Translations under genes and position numbers: made by a program
Source: Paracoccus haematequi
GTDB taxonomy: Bacteria; Pseudomonadota; Alphaproteobacteria; Rhodobacterales; Rhodobacteraceae
NCBI RefSeq assembly: GCF_900631945.1
Contig: NZ_UZWE01000021.1
Location: forward strand, 62,001-126,000
Reading direction: 5' to 3'
DNA: 64,000 nt
The notes under the pieces: generated by a model
Told to the model about the DNA's origin: nothing
Database searches by the model: none
The model's input: only the letters and a program-made list of their open reading frames with translations
Shown: piece by piece, positions 27,055-35,949 of the stretch
Position numbering within the stretch: position 1 is the stretch's first letter
Layout: every line of letters begins with the position of its first letter

Positions 27055-28008
27055 CTAGGACTGCCCCCAGATCACCGCGCTTTCATGGCGCTTGATGGCG
27101 TGGCGCAGGCTGTCGAAGGCGGCGATGACGTGGCCCGCGAAACGGTCCGACGCGGGCAGCCGCGGACCGCCCGCCTTGCGCATGATCCCCAGCGAGCGGT
27201 TCGGTTGCGGGATCTGATAGGGCAGCACAGCCACATGGCCGGGGTCGCGCAGCGCAAAGACGACGGAAAACGGCAGGACCGCCAGCGCGTCGGTCTCGGC
27301 CAGGACGTTCACGACGCTCATCAGCGAGCCGCCGGAATAGCGGATGTTGAGATCCGACATGCCGATGCTCATCAGGATCATTTGCAGATCCGACATCAGC
27401 GGCGATCCCGGCAGCGGCGCGACCCATGGACAGGCGGCCAGGTCGGCGGCCTCGATGGGGCGCTTGCGCATCAAGGGATGGCCCCGGCGGCAGGCGACGA
27501 CGTTCCGGCCGGGCAGGATCTCGGTGAATTCGAAGCCGGGGCCGGATGACATCTCGCCCATGGCGACGATGCCCAGGTCAAGCTGGTCGCCCTCCAGCGC
27601 GGCGATCACCTCGGGCAGGTTCATATAGCTTTGCTGGATCACGATCTCGGGTTCGCGGCGCTGGAATTCGCCGATCATGCCGCTGATGATCGCGTCCATG
27701 AAGAAGGGCACGCCGCCCAGGCGGACCAGGCCCCTGGTGCCCTTGACGAAGCCCTGCACCGCGTCCGAGGCTTGGCGCGACGCGGCGATGATGACACGGC
27801 CCTGCGCGGCCAGTTGCGCGGCCAGCGGCGTCGCCTGCAAGGGGCGGCGGCCCTTGACGAACAGCGGTTCGCCCACGCGCGCCTCCAGCATGGACAGCGA
27901 GCGGCTGACGGCGGGCTGGGTCAGGCCCAGCATGGCCGCGCCCTCGGACACGCCCCCCGCGTCCAGGACGGCGGCAAGCTGCATGAGGTGGCGTTCGTTC
28001 AGGCGCAT
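27055..28008 (-). CDS. LysR regulator of the aromatic cluster (copy 1)
   Basis: A 317-residue LysR protein (DNA-binding part AAVLDAGGVSEGAAMLGLTQPAVSRSLSMLEARVGEPLF). It is a clear paralogue of the LysR at 46122-47072, both having the same build (LxxxHLxxLAAxxxxGGxxEGAxxLGxxQPxVSRSxxxLEARxGxPLF). It is divergent from the first intradiol dioxygenase gene. A palindrome ATAGC-N5-GCTAT overlaps its own start codon, suggesting autoregulation together with control of the divergent genes. Confidence 0.88.
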   Translation of the reverse strand: MRLNERHLMQLAAVLDAGGVSEGAAMLGLTQPAVSRSLSMLEARVGEPLFVKGRRPLQATPLAAQLAAQGRVIIAASRQASDAVQGFVKGTRGLVRLGGVPFFMDAIISGMIGEFQRREPEIVIQQSYMNLPEVIAALEGDQLDLGIVAMGEMSSGPGFEFTEILPGRNVVACRRGHPLMRKRPIEAADLAACPWVAPLPGSPLMSDLQMILMSIGMSDLNIRYSGGSLMSVVNVLAETDALAVLPFSVVFALRDPGHVAVLPYQIPQPNRSLGIMRKAGGPRLPASDRFAGHVIAAFDSLRHAIKRHESAVIWGQS

Positions 28009-28021
28009 AGCAGAGTGCTAT
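28007..28021. promoter_or_regulatory. LysR operator candidate 1: ATAGC-N5-GCTAT
   Basis: ATAGCAGAGTGCTAT is a perfect inverted repeat (ATAGCA-3-TGCTAT) with T-N11-A geometry. It overlaps the start codon of the leftward lysR and lies about 80 bp upstream of the rightward dioxygenase gene. The same dyad followed by ATT recurs at 47071. Confidence 0.65.
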
Positions 28022-28100
28022 ATTGACCGCGGCAAAACTCAAGCAGTTTCCGCGGCGGCCGTGCTACCACCCTTGCAAGGGGAGGGGAGGCCCCGCGGGA

Positions 28101-28988
28101 ATGGAGGATGGGCGCGATCCCTGGGCGCATGATGCGATGCCCGTCGCGGACCAGATCGGCCGCGACCTGGCGCAGCGGCTGGCGATGGTTCCGCCGACGC
28201 GGCTGGCCCAGGCCGTCGCCCGGATCGCCCGTCACCTGCACCTGCTGATCGCCGAGTTGCACCCCTCATCCGCCGAATTCCGCGAGGCGCTGGGCTTTCT
28301 GACCCAGGTCGGCCATCACACCGACCACAAGCGGCAGGAATGGGTGCTGCTGGCCGATGTGCTGGGCGTCTCGGCGCTGGTCGAGGGGCTGAACGCCCCC
28401 CGTCCGCCCGGCGCGACCCCGAATACCGGGGCGGGGCCGTTCTATCGCCCCGATGCGCCCGACCTGCCGCTGGGGGCGGACCTGTCGCGGGACGGCAAGG
28501 GCGAAAGGCTGCGCGTGTCGGGACGTGTCACCGACATTCAGGGTCATGCGCTGCCCGGCGCGCTGGTCGAGGTCTGGCACGCCAATGGCGCGGGCCTTTA
28601 CGAAAACCAGCAGCCCCACAACCAGCCCGAATTCAACCTGCGCGGCCGGTTCCGGGCGGATCCCAAAGGGCGGTTCGACTTTCTGTCGGTGATGCCGGGG
28701 GGCTATGCGCTGCCCTCGGACGGGCCGGTCGGGCGGCTGATGGCGGCGCTGGGCTGCCCGCTGGACCGTCCGGCGCATCTGCATTTCCGCGTCACCGCGT
28801 CGGGCTGTCAGACCCTGACCACGCATATCTTCGACCGCGCCGATCCCGCCCTTGGCCGCGACCCGATCTTCGACGTCAAACCCGCGCTTCTGGCCGATTT
28901 CCGCGCCACCCGGACCCGTTCCGGCCTGTCCCAGCATCGGCTGGATCTGACCCTTGTCCTGTGCCCCTTGGGCCAGGCCGCACCCTGA
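28101..28988 (+). CDS. Intradiol ring-cleavage dioxygenase (hydroxyquinol 1,2-dioxygenase-like), copy 1
   Basis: I start at ATG 28101 after GGAGGGGAGG; 295 aa. The non-haem ferric ligands are visible: Y167 (GLYENQQ), Y202 (GGYALPSDGP), H226 and H228 (RPAHLHF). The helical N-terminal dimerisation domain (EFREALGFLTQVGHHTDHKRQEWVLL) is that of hydroxyquinol/catechol 1,2-dioxygenases. It opens 1,2-dihydroxylated rings between the hydroxyls; hydroxyquinol to maleylacetate is the best guess. Differences from copy 2 (LYENQQPHNQPEFN in place of FYDVQQPGIQPKWN) suggest another preferred substrate. First gene of a three-gene unit. Confidence 0.87.
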   Translation: MEDGRDPWAHDAMPVADQIGRDLAQRLAMVPPTRLAQAVARIARHLHLLIAELHPSSAEFREALGFLTQVGHHTDHKRQEWVLLADVLGVSALVEGLNAPRPPGATPNTGAGPFYRPDAPDLPLGADLSRDGKGERLRVSGRVTDIQGHALPGALVEVWHANGAGLYENQQPHNQPEFNLRGRFRADPKGRFDFLSVMPGGYALPSDGPVGRLMAALGCPLDRPAHLHFRVTASGCQTLTTHIFDRADPALGRDPIFDVKPALLADFRATRTRSGLSQHRLDLTLVLCPLGQAAP

Positions 28989-29008
28989 CATTCAAACGGA
29001 GGAAACAC

Positions 29009-29968
29009 ATGGCTCTTGTCAGCGGATACCACCACCTGACCCTGTCCACGGACGGCGCGCAGGAGGATTTCGATTTCTACACCAAGACGCTGGGCCTGCA
29101 TTCGGTCAAGCGCACCGTGCTGTTCGACGGGGTGATCCCAGTCTATCACCTCTATTACGGCTCGCCTGACGGCGATGCCTCGACCATCATCACCACGTTT
29201 CCCTTTCGCAAGCCCGGCGTTTATGGCCGGCGCGGCACCAACCAGTCGCGCACCATCATGCAGTCGATCCCGCCGGGCGCCGCGGATTTCTGGGTGGACC
29301 GGCTGAACGCGCGTGGGCTGGCGGTCGAAAAGACCGCGCGCTTCGGGGCGACCCGCGTGGTCTTCGCCCATCCCTGCGGCATTCCGCATGAACTGGTCGA
29401 AAGCGACGGCGACCCGCGCCAGCCGATCGTGAACGAGGCGCAGGGCATCGGACCCGCCCAAGGCATCAAGGGCATCTATGGCGGGCTGGTGGCCTGTTTC
29501 GACCGCACGGCGATGGACGATTTCATGACCGTCGCGCTGCCCCTGACGAAAGAGGCCGACAGCGACGAAGGCACCGTCTATCGCGTGCCCGACGCCGATG
29601 GCGTGATCCAGCGGGTCGAGGTGATCGAGGACCGCGCCTCGCCTCAGGGCACCTGGACGCTGGCGGGCGGCACCATCCATCACCTGGCGCTGAACACCGG
29701 CGACGAGGAAAACCAGCTGAAGCTGCGCGCCCATATCGAGGGGCTGGGCTTCACCGACATTTCCGAACAGAAGGATCGCAACTATTTCAAGTCCTGCTAT
29801 GTCCGCAGCCCCGGCGGCGCGCTGTTCGAACTGGCCTGGACCACGCCGCAGGGCTGGGCGCGCGACGAGGCGCCGGGCGAGATCGGCAAGACCCTGGTCT
29901 TTCCGCCCTGGTTCAAGGACCGCGAGGACGAATTGCGCGCGGGCCTCGAGGCCGCGGAATTCGCATGA
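29009..29968 (+). CDS. PcpA/LinE-like hydroquinone ring-cleaving dioxygenase (VOC fold)
   Basis: A 319-residue glyoxalase/VOC-fold protein starting at 29009 after ACGGAGGAAACAC. The iron ligands expected from PcpA (H11, H227, E276) occur with a constant shift of two: H9 (YHHLTL), H225 (GTIHHLAL) and E274 (LFELAWT). PcpA/LinE cleave para-hydroquinones at the 1,2-bond; MhqO-type relatives act in quinone detoxification. It overlaps the next gene by four bases (ATGA), and the pair resembles the dioxygenase-hydrolase pairs MhqE/MhqD of Bacillus. Confidence 0.87.
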   Translation: MALVSGYHHLTLSTDGAQEDFDFYTKTLGLHSVKRTVLFDGVIPVYHLYYGSPDGDASTIITTFPFRKPGVYGRRGTNQSRTIMQSIPPGAADFWVDRLNARGLAVEKTARFGATRVVFAHPCGIPHELVESDGDPRQPIVNEAQGIGPAQGIKGIYGGLVACFDRTAMDDFMTVALPLTKEADSDEGTVYRVPDADGVIQRVEVIEDRASPQGTWTLAGGTIHHLALNTGDEENQLKLRAHIEGLGFTDISEQKDRNYFKSCYVRSPGGALFELAWTTPQGWARDEAPGEIGKTLVFPPWFKDREDELRAGLEAAEFA

Positions 29969-30624
29969 CGGCGGTGCTGGACCTGCTGCGCTGCGGGGCG
30001 GACCTGTCGGCGGCAAGGGCGCTGTGCGTCCTTGTCCACGGCCGGGGCCAGTCGCCCGAGGAGATGCAGTCGCATGTGCTGGCGCGGCTGGATGCGCCGG
30101 GAACGGCCTTCCTGCTGCCCCGCGCGCCGGGGGCAAGCTGGTATGCCGCCCGCGCGGTCGATCCGCTGACCGCCCAGACCCGCGCCGCGCTGGCCGATGG
30201 GCTGGCGGGTCTGCGCGCGCTGATCCGGGATGCCCGCGCCGCCGCGCCCGGCCTGCCGCTTGTGCTGGCGGGGTTTTCGCAAGGGGCCTGCCTGTCGCTG
30301 GAATACGCCTTTGCCGGACAGGACGCGCCCGATGCGCTGGCGGCGCTGACCGGCTGCCGCGTGGGGGTGGCGGGGGATGCGCGCGCCGACAACCTTCCGC
30401 CGGGTCTGCCGGTCTATCTGACCGGCTCGGACGCCGATCCGTGGATCCCGGTCGAGGCTTTTGCCGAAGCCGCCGTGGCCCTGGGCCGATCCGGCGCCGC
30501 GCTGCGCGCCGACCTGTTTCCGGGCCGCGCGCACGAGGTCTCGGGCGCCGAGATCGCCATGCTCGCGGCGATGCTGGGCGACATGGCGGCGGGCCATGCG
30601 CCCCGGATGGCGGCGGCGCGGTAA
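29965..30624 (+). CDS. Phospholipase/carboxylesterase-family hydrolase (MhqD-like)
   Basis: A 219-residue alpha/beta hydrolase of the small carboxylesterase group. It has the oxyanion segment VLVHGRGQSPE, the nucleophile elbow GFSQGA, an acid in YLTGSDADPW and a histidine in FPGRAHEVS. Its start overlaps the dioxygenase stop, so the two are translationally coupled. A role on a ring-cleavage product or a conjugate is inferred from that pairing. Confidence 0.83.
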   Translation: MTAVLDLLRCGADLSAARALCVLVHGRGQSPEEMQSHVLARLDAPGTAFLLPRAPGASWYAARAVDPLTAQTRAALADGLAGLRALIRDARAAAPGLPLVLAGFSQGACLSLEYAFAGQDAPDALAALTGCRVGVAGDARADNLPPGLPVYLTGSDADPWIPVEAFAEAAVALGRSGAALRADLFPGRAHEVSGAEIAMLAAMLGDMAAGHAPRMAAAR

Positions 30625-30638
30625 CGGCCGGGCGGTTC

Positions 30639-30653
30639 ATAACGCCGGGTTAT
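30639..30653. promoter_or_regulatory. LysR operator candidate 2: ATAAC-N5-GTTAT
   Basis: ATAACGCCGGGTTAT is a perfect 5-5-5 dyad with T-N11-A geometry, 107 bp upstream of the substrate-binding protein start. Its arm differs by one base from the ATAGC/GCTAT dyad at the two LysR genes. Confidence 0.55.
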
Positions 30654-30759
30654 GCTGGCTGCCCAAGATCCTAAACAAAATCGGCTTTCGAACGGTCATG
30701 CTTGCACGAACGGCGCGGGTGGACCGGGGACCGCCCGCAGATCATCAGGGGAGGATGAG

Positions 30760-32034
30760 ATGTTCACCAGACGGAAATTCCTGCGCACGACGGCGGCGAC
30801 CGGCCTGACGCTGGCCGCGCCCCACCTGGCCGCGCCGGCCATCGCCCAGGGCGCGCGGATCAGGCTGGGCTATGTCACGCCCCGGACCGGCCCGCTGGCG
30901 GGTTTCGCCGAAAGCGACGACTGGAACATCAAGACCTTCCTGGCATCGGAACTGGGCCGCGACTTCGAGGTGGTGGTCAAGGACAGCCAGTCGAACCCGA
31001 ACCGCGCCGCCGAGGTCGCCAAGGAACTGATCCTGGCCGACGAGGTGAACCTGATGCTGGCGGCCTCGACGCCGGAAAACACAAATCCCGTGGCCGGGGT
31101 CTGCGAGGGCGAGGGCGTGCCCTGCATCACCACCGTCGCCCCCTGGCAGCCCTGGTTCATCGGCCAGCAGGGCAATCCGCGCGACCCGGCAAGCTGGCAG
31201 GGCTTCGATTACGCCTTCCATTACTTCTGGGGGATGGAGGACGTGATCCAGGTCTATACCGCCATGTGGGACCAGCTTCGGACCGGCAAGGCGGTGGGCG
31301 GGCTGTTTCCCAACGACGCCGACGGCAACGCTTGGGGCGACCCTCGGACCGGGTTGCAGCCGGGCCTGGCCGAACGGGGATATGCGCTGACCAATCCCGG
31401 CAGCTTCCAGAACCTGTCCGACGATTTTTCGGCCCAGATCAATGCGTTCAAGGCGGCGAATTCGGACATCATCACCGGCGTCCTGATCCCGCCGGACTTC
31501 GCGACCTTCTGGGCGCAGATGCGCCAGCAGGGGCTGCGGCCCAAGGCGGTGACGGTCGCCAAGGCGCTGCTGTTCCCGCAATCGGTGGAAACGCTGGGCG
31601 AGGCCGGGCACAACCTGTCGTCCGAGGTCTGGTGGTCGCCCTCGCATCCGTTTTCCTCGACCCTGACGGGGAAAAGCTCGGCCGGGCTGGCGGCGGATTT
31701 CACCGCCGAAACCGGGCGGCCCTGGACCCAGCCGATCGGCTTCGTTCATTCGCTGTTCGAAGTCGCCGCGAATGTCATGGGCCGGATCGACGATCCGTCG
31801 GACGGCGACGCCGTGGCCGAGGCGGTGGCTGCGACCGACATGACCACGGTCGTGGGCAGGATCGCCTGGAACGGCGTGGGCGTGCCGGATTTCGCCGCGC
31901 GCAACGTCTGCAAGACGCCGCTGACCGGCGGGCAATGGCGCCGGAAGGAAGGCGGCGGCTATGACCTGGTGATCGTCGAGAACGGCGCCGCGCCCGACAT
32001 TCCGACCGGCGGCAGGATGGAGCCGCTGGCCTGA
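30760..32034 (+). CDS. ABC transporter substrate-binding protein, branched-chain/aromatic type, Tat-exported (copy 1)
   Basis: A 424-residue periplasmic binding protein of the Liv/Peripla_BP_6 family. The N-terminus MFTRRKFLRTTAATGLTLAAPHLAAPAIAQ has the twin-arginine motif (TRRKFL) and an AxA-type cleavage site. Family features: IRLGYVTPRTGPLAGF, VKDSQSNPNRAAEVAKELI. Start at 30760 follows GGGGAGGATGAG. The aromatic genes around it suggest an aromatic acid or phenolic ligand. It is clearly related to the second binding protein at 33162. Confidence 0.9.
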   Translation: MFTRRKFLRTTAATGLTLAAPHLAAPAIAQGARIRLGYVTPRTGPLAGFAESDDWNIKTFLASELGRDFEVVVKDSQSNPNRAAEVAKELILADEVNLMLAASTPENTNPVAGVCEGEGVPCITTVAPWQPWFIGQQGNPRDPASWQGFDYAFHYFWGMEDVIQVYTAMWDQLRTGKAVGGLFPNDADGNAWGDPRTGLQPGLAERGYALTNPGSFQNLSDDFSAQINAFKAANSDIITGVLIPPDFATFWAQMRQQGLRPKAVTVAKALLFPQSVETLGEAGHNLSSEVWWSPSHPFSSTLTGKSSAGLAADFTAETGRPWTQPIGFVHSLFEVAANVMGRIDDPSDGDAVAEAVAATDMTTVVGRIAWNGVGVPDFAARNVCKTPLTGGQWRRKEGGGYDLVIVENGAAPDIPTGGRMEPLA

Positions 32035-32055
32035 CCGGGCGGCACCCGCCGCTAT

Positions 32056-32070
32056 ATATCGAACCGCTAT
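32056..32070. promoter_or_regulatory. LysR operator candidate 3: ATATC-N5-GCTAT
   Basis: ATATCGAACCGCTAT keeps the T-N11-A frame and the right GCTAT arm of the shared dyad. It lies about 212 bp upstream of the SDR gene in a 247-bp gap that otherwise shows no gene. Confidence 0.45.
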
Positions 32071-32281
32071 GCTAACGGGGGTTTTTCGCATTTGACTTGC
32101 GCAGATGCAGACCGCTTGATGCAGGCACTGGTTTCGCCCTCTGGGAGGCGGGCGAAGCCTTCTCGACAGGACCGATGCCTGGTTCCGGGTTTCTACCCGG
32201 CCGGTGCCGCTTTGCCCGCCCCTGGGGTGGGTCGCGGCGGCGTGTCCCGTCCTGGACCGAAGGGCAGAATGGGAGGATGCC

Positions 32282-33109
32282 TTGGCTTCACTTGAGACGA
32301 TGTTCGACGTGCGCGGCAAATCCGTGATCGTCACCGGCGGCGCCAGCGGCATCGGCCGCGCCTATGCCGAGATCCTGCTGCAACAGGGCGCGCGGGTCTG
32401 CATCTTCGACATCGACGCCGAAGGGCTGGACCGCACGGTCGCGGACTTGGCCGAAGGGGCCGGGCAGGGCGGCGAGATCTGGGGCCAGCAGGTCGATGTC
32501 GGCGACCGCCGGGCGATGGCCATGGCCTTCGACGCGGTGGCCGACCGCCATGGCCGCATCGACACGGTCTTCGCCAATGCGGGCATCGATCCCGGCCCCG
32601 GCTTCATGACGCCCGACGGCGAACGCAATCCCGACGGCGCCATCGAGAACATCCCCGACAGCCAGTGGGATCGCGGCATCGAGATCAACCTGACCTCGGT
32701 CTATACCACCGTGAAGAACGCCGTGCGGCACATGAAGCCCAACGGCGGCGGGCAGATCATCGTCACCTCGTCCATCGCCTCGCAGATCAACGAAAGCATT
32801 GTCGGCACCAGCTACATGCCCGCCAAGGCGGCGGTGAACCACTTCGTGCGCCACATGGCGATGGAACTGGGCGCCTTCGGCATCCGCGTGAACGCCATCC
32901 TGCCCGGACCCTTCATCACCAACATCGCGGGCGGACGCCTGCGCAACAAGGCCGACCGCGCCGCCTTCGAGCGCCAGTCGCTGATCGGCCGCATCGGCGA
33001 TGTCGAGGACATCAAGGGCCTGGCGCTGCTGCTGGCCTCGCCCGCCGGGGCCTTCTTCACGGGATCGCTGATCGTGATCGACGGCGGCGCCCTGACCCGC
33101 ATGACCTGA
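32282..33109 (+). CDS. Short-chain dehydrogenase/reductase
   Basis: I choose the TTG at 32282 as start because GGGAGG ends six bases before it, while the first ATG (32300) is 23 bases away; 275 aa result. Cofactor motif TGGASGIG, then VFANAGID, catalytic serine in IIVTSSIAS and YMPAK (YxxxK). An Asp after the second strand (CIFDID) favours NAD(H). It precedes the second binding protein and likely oxidises or reduces a side-chain alcohol or ketone of the imported substrate; the substrate is unknown. Confidence 0.88.
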   Translation: MASLETMFDVRGKSVIVTGGASGIGRAYAEILLQQGARVCIFDIDAEGLDRTVADLAEGAGQGGEIWGQQVDVGDRRAMAMAFDAVADRHGRIDTVFANAGIDPGPGFMTPDGERNPDGAIENIPDSQWDRGIEINLTSVYTTVKNAVRHMKPNGGGQIIVTSSIASQINESIVGTSYMPAKAAVNHFVRHMAMELGAFGIRVNAILPGPFITNIAGGRLRNKADRAAFERQSLIGRIGDVEDIKGLALLLASPAGAFFTGSLIVIDGGALTRMT

Positions 33110-33161
33110 ACGCCGCCACGCGCCTGGCCGGGCGCGCGGCCCATCCAAGGGAGGAACGACA

Positions 33162-34454
33162 GTGACCTATTACAACAAGCTTGTCCGATCGGGCATCAGC
33201 CGTCGGTCGTTGCTGCGTGGCGCGGGCGCGGGGATGGTCTCGACCCTGGCGCTGCCGGGATACCTGCGCGCGCAGACGGCGGGCAGGATCAGGATGGCCT
33301 ATATCACCCCCGCGACCGGCCCGCTGGGGCTGTTCGGGGAAACCGACGGCTATACCGTCCAGAAGATCCGCGCGGTGCTGGGGGGCACCATCACCGCCGC
33401 CAATGGCAGCACCTATGAACTTGAGATCCTGGAGCGCGACAGCCAGTCCAACCCCAACAAGGCGGCCGAGATCGCGGGCGACCTGATCCTGAACGACGAG
33501 GTGCATCTGATGGTGCCCGCCTCGACCACCGACACGATCCTGCCGGTCATGGAGCAGTCGGAACTGTACGAAACCCCCTGCATCTCGGCCGGGGCGCCAT
33601 GGCAGGCGGTCATCATGCCGCGCGGCGGCGGCGAATTCGACTGGACCTATCATTTCTTCTGGGGCCTGGACGAGGCGCTGAACACCTATGTCGGGCTGTG
33701 GAACGGGCTGGACAGCAACAAGGTCGTAGGAATGCTGTTCCCGCAGAACATAGACGGCGAGACCTGGGGGAACGAGGATTACGGCCTGCCCGCGCCGACC
33801 CGCGCCGCCGGATACGAGGTGGTGATCCCCGGCTATTTCCAACCGCGCACCAACGACTTTTCCGCCCAGATCGCGGAATTCAAGGCCAAAGGCTGCGAGA
33901 TCATCGGCGGCATCGCCTATCCCGACGACCTCAAGACCTTCGTGACCCAGTGCAACCAGCAAGGGTTCAAGCCCAAGGCCATCACGGTCGCGGCGGCGCT
34001 GCTGTTCCCCGGCGGGGTCGAGGCGATGGGGGCCTTGGGCGACGGCATGACCACCGAGGTCTGGTGGACCCCGGCCTTCCCGTTCCAGTCCTCGCTGACG
34101 GGCCAGACCGGACGCCAGATCGCCGACCAGTGGGAGGCCGACCAGAAGCGCCAGTGGACCCAGCCGCTGGGCTATTCCCATGCCCTGATCGAGGTGGCCA
34201 TCGACATCCTGAAACGCTCGGCCGATCCCCTGGACCGCGAGGCCAACCGCGAGGCGATGGCGGCGACCGACCTGTCCACCGTCTGCGGCCCGGTCCGGTT
34301 CGGCGGCACGCCGCACAAGAACATCTGCACCATGCCGATCTTCGGCGGGCAATGGGTCAAGGGCGCCGACTGGCCCTATGACCTGAAGATCGTCGACAAC
34401 ACCGTCAACCAGCTGTTCCCGCCGGAACAGAAGATCGTCCCGATCGCCTGGTGA
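33162..34454 (+). CDS. ABC transporter substrate-binding protein, Tat-exported (copy 2)
   Basis: Start GTG at 33162 after AAGGGAGGAACGACA; 430 aa. The N-terminus SGISRRSLLRGAGAGMVSTLALPGYLRAQ carries the twin-arginine motif. The mature part (RMAYITPATGPLGLFGETD, ERDSQSNPNKAAEIAGDLI) is the same family as copy 1, including shared FSAQI-type and WWTPAFPFQSSLTG segments. Its stop overlaps the ATPase gene's first possible start codon, so it belongs to the first LivGFHM set. Ligand unknown. Confidence 0.9.
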   Translation: MTYYNKLVRSGISRRSLLRGAGAGMVSTLALPGYLRAQTAGRIRMAYITPATGPLGLFGETDGYTVQKIRAVLGGTITAANGSTYELEILERDSQSNPNKAAEIAGDLILNDEVHLMVPASTTDTILPVMEQSELYETPCISAGAPWQAVIMPRGGGEFDWTYHFFWGLDEALNTYVGLWNGLDSNKVVGMLFPQNIDGETWGNEDYGLPAPTRAAGYEVVIPGYFQPRTNDFSAQIAEFKAKGCEIIGGIAYPDDLKTFVTQCNQQGFKPKAITVAAALLFPGGVEAMGALGDGMTTEVWWTPAFPFQSSLTGQTGRQIADQWEADQKRQWTQPLGYSHALIEVAIDILKRSADPLDREANREAMAATDLSTVCGPVRFGGTPHKNICTMPIFGGQWVKGADWPYDLKIVDNTVNQLFPPEQKIVPIAW

Positions 34455-34492
34455 CCATGCGCGACACCACCGAACAGGCCGAAAGGATCGGG

Positions 34493-35221
34493 ATGGCCAC
34501 GGAGATTCACCTTTCCGCGCGCGACGTGTCGAAAAGCTTCGGTGCGGTGCGGGTGCTGCACGGCGTCAGCTTCGACGTGCATCGCGGCGAGGTGCTGGGC
34601 ATCCTGGGTCCGAACGGCGCGGGCAAGACCACGCTGTTCAACATGATCAGCGGCGACATCCGCCCTTCGGGCGGTGAAATCCGCCTGGGCGATGTGCCCT
34701 TGAAGGGCGAGCCGCCGTTCCGGCGCTGCAAGATGGGGATCGGGCGGACCTATCAGATCCCGCGCCCTTATTCCGGCATGACCACGTTCGAGAACCTGCT
34801 GGTCGCATCGACCTTCGGGGGCGGCCGGTCGGAACGCGACAGCTATGGCTTTTGCGCGCAGGTGCTGGAGGACTGCGAACTGGCGGGCAAGGCCAACCTG
34901 CGCGCCGGGGGGTTGACGCTTCTGGACCGCAAGCGGCTGGAACTGGCCCGCGCGCTGGCATCCGACCCGCAGCTTCTGCTGCTGGACGAGATCGCGGGCG
35001 GGCTGACCGACGACGAATCCCGCGATCTGGTGGCGCTGGTGCGCCGCATCCGCGACCGCGGCGTGACCATCGTCTGGATCGAACATGTGCTGCACGCGCT
35101 GCTGGCGGTGGCCGACCGGCTGATGGTGCTGAACTTCGGCGAGAAGATCGCCGAGGGCGCGCCCGATGCCGTGATCGCCGACCCGGACGTGAAGCGCGTC
35201 TATATGGGGATCGAGGGATGA
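34493..35221 (+). CDS. ABC transporter ATP-binding protein LivG type (set 1)
   Basis: I prefer ATG 34493 (MATEIHLSARDVSKSFG) with AAAGGA five bases upstream; GTG 34451 and ATG 34457 are in-frame alternatives overlapping the preceding stop. 242 aa. Walker A GPNGAGKTT, a signature motif in altered form (RAGGLTLLDRKRLELARAL), Walker B LLLLDEIAGGL, and the C-terminal HVLHALLAVADRLMVLNFGEKIAEG typical of LivG. It energises uptake with the LivF partner that overlaps by four bases. Confidence 0.9.
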   Translation: MATEIHLSARDVSKSFGAVRVLHGVSFDVHRGEVLGILGPNGAGKTTLFNMISGDIRPSGGEIRLGDVPLKGEPPFRRCKMGIGRTYQIPRPYSGMTTFENLLVASTFGGGRSERDSYGFCAQVLEDCELAGKANLRAGGLTLLDRKRLELARALASDPQLLLLDEIAGGLTDDESRDLVALVRRIRDRGVTIVWIEHVLHALLAVADRLMVLNFGEKIAEGAPDAVIADPDVKRVYMGIEG

Positions 35222-35949
35222 CCGGCGCCGTTTTGTCCACGCATGGCCTGGTGGCGCGCTATGGCGATTTCCAGGCGCTTTACGGCATCGACTTCCAGAT
35301 CGGCCAGGGCGAGGCGGTGGCGCTGATCGGCGCCAACGGCGCGGGCAAATCCACCTTCCTGCGCGCGGTGATGGGGCTGCTGCCGGTCGCGTCCGACATG
35401 GTGCGGATGGGCGGCCAGCCCATCGGCGGCACTCCGGCCGACCGCATGGTGCAGCGGGGCGTGGCCATTGTCCCGGAAGGGCGGCGGCTGTTTACCGGCA
35501 TGTCGGTCCAGGACAACCTGCGCGTCGCCGTCGATCAGGCGGACCGGCTGGGCCGCAGGGGCGGCTGGTCGCTGTCGCGGCTGCACCGGCTGTTCCCGAT
35601 CCTGAACGAAAAGGCCCGCACCCCGGTGCAAAGCCTGTCGGGCGGGCAGCAGCAGATGGTGTCCATCGGCCGGGCGCTGCTGTGCCAGCCGACCGTCCTG
35701 CTGTGCGACGAGATCAGCCTGGGCCTTGCGCCCAAGGTGATCCGCGAAATCTATGCCGCCCTGCCGGAGATCCGGGCGCAGGGCACCTCGGTCGTGCTGG
35801 TGGAACAGGATGTGGGCTTGGCCCAGTCGGCGTCGGACCGGCTTTACTGCCTGCTGGAGGGGCGGGTGACGCTGACCGGCCCCTCGGGATCGGTCACGCG
35901 CGACCAGATCAGCCAGGCCTATTTCGGAGGTTCCCATGCAGTGGTTTGA
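35218..35949 (+). CDS. ABC transporter ATP-binding protein LivF type (set 1)
   Basis: A 243-residue ATPase, start overlapping the livG-like stop (ATGA). Walker A GANGAGKST, signature LSGGQQQMVSIGRAL, Walker B LLCDEISLGLAP and the EGRRLF motif of LivF proteins. Its 3' end overlaps the permease gene by 14 bp, so the ribosome site of that gene lies inside this one. Confidence 0.92.
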   Translation: MTGAVLSTHGLVARYGDFQALYGIDFQIGQGEAVALIGANGAGKSTFLRAVMGLLPVASDMVRMGGQPIGGTPADRMVQRGVAIVPEGRRLFTGMSVQDNLRVAVDQADRLGRRGGWSLSRLHRLFPILNEKARTPVQSLSGGQQQMVSIGRALLCQPTVLLCDEISLGLAPKVIREIYAALPEIRAQGTSVVLVEQDVGLAQSASDRLYCLLEGRVTLTGPSGSVTRDQISQAYFGGSHAVV

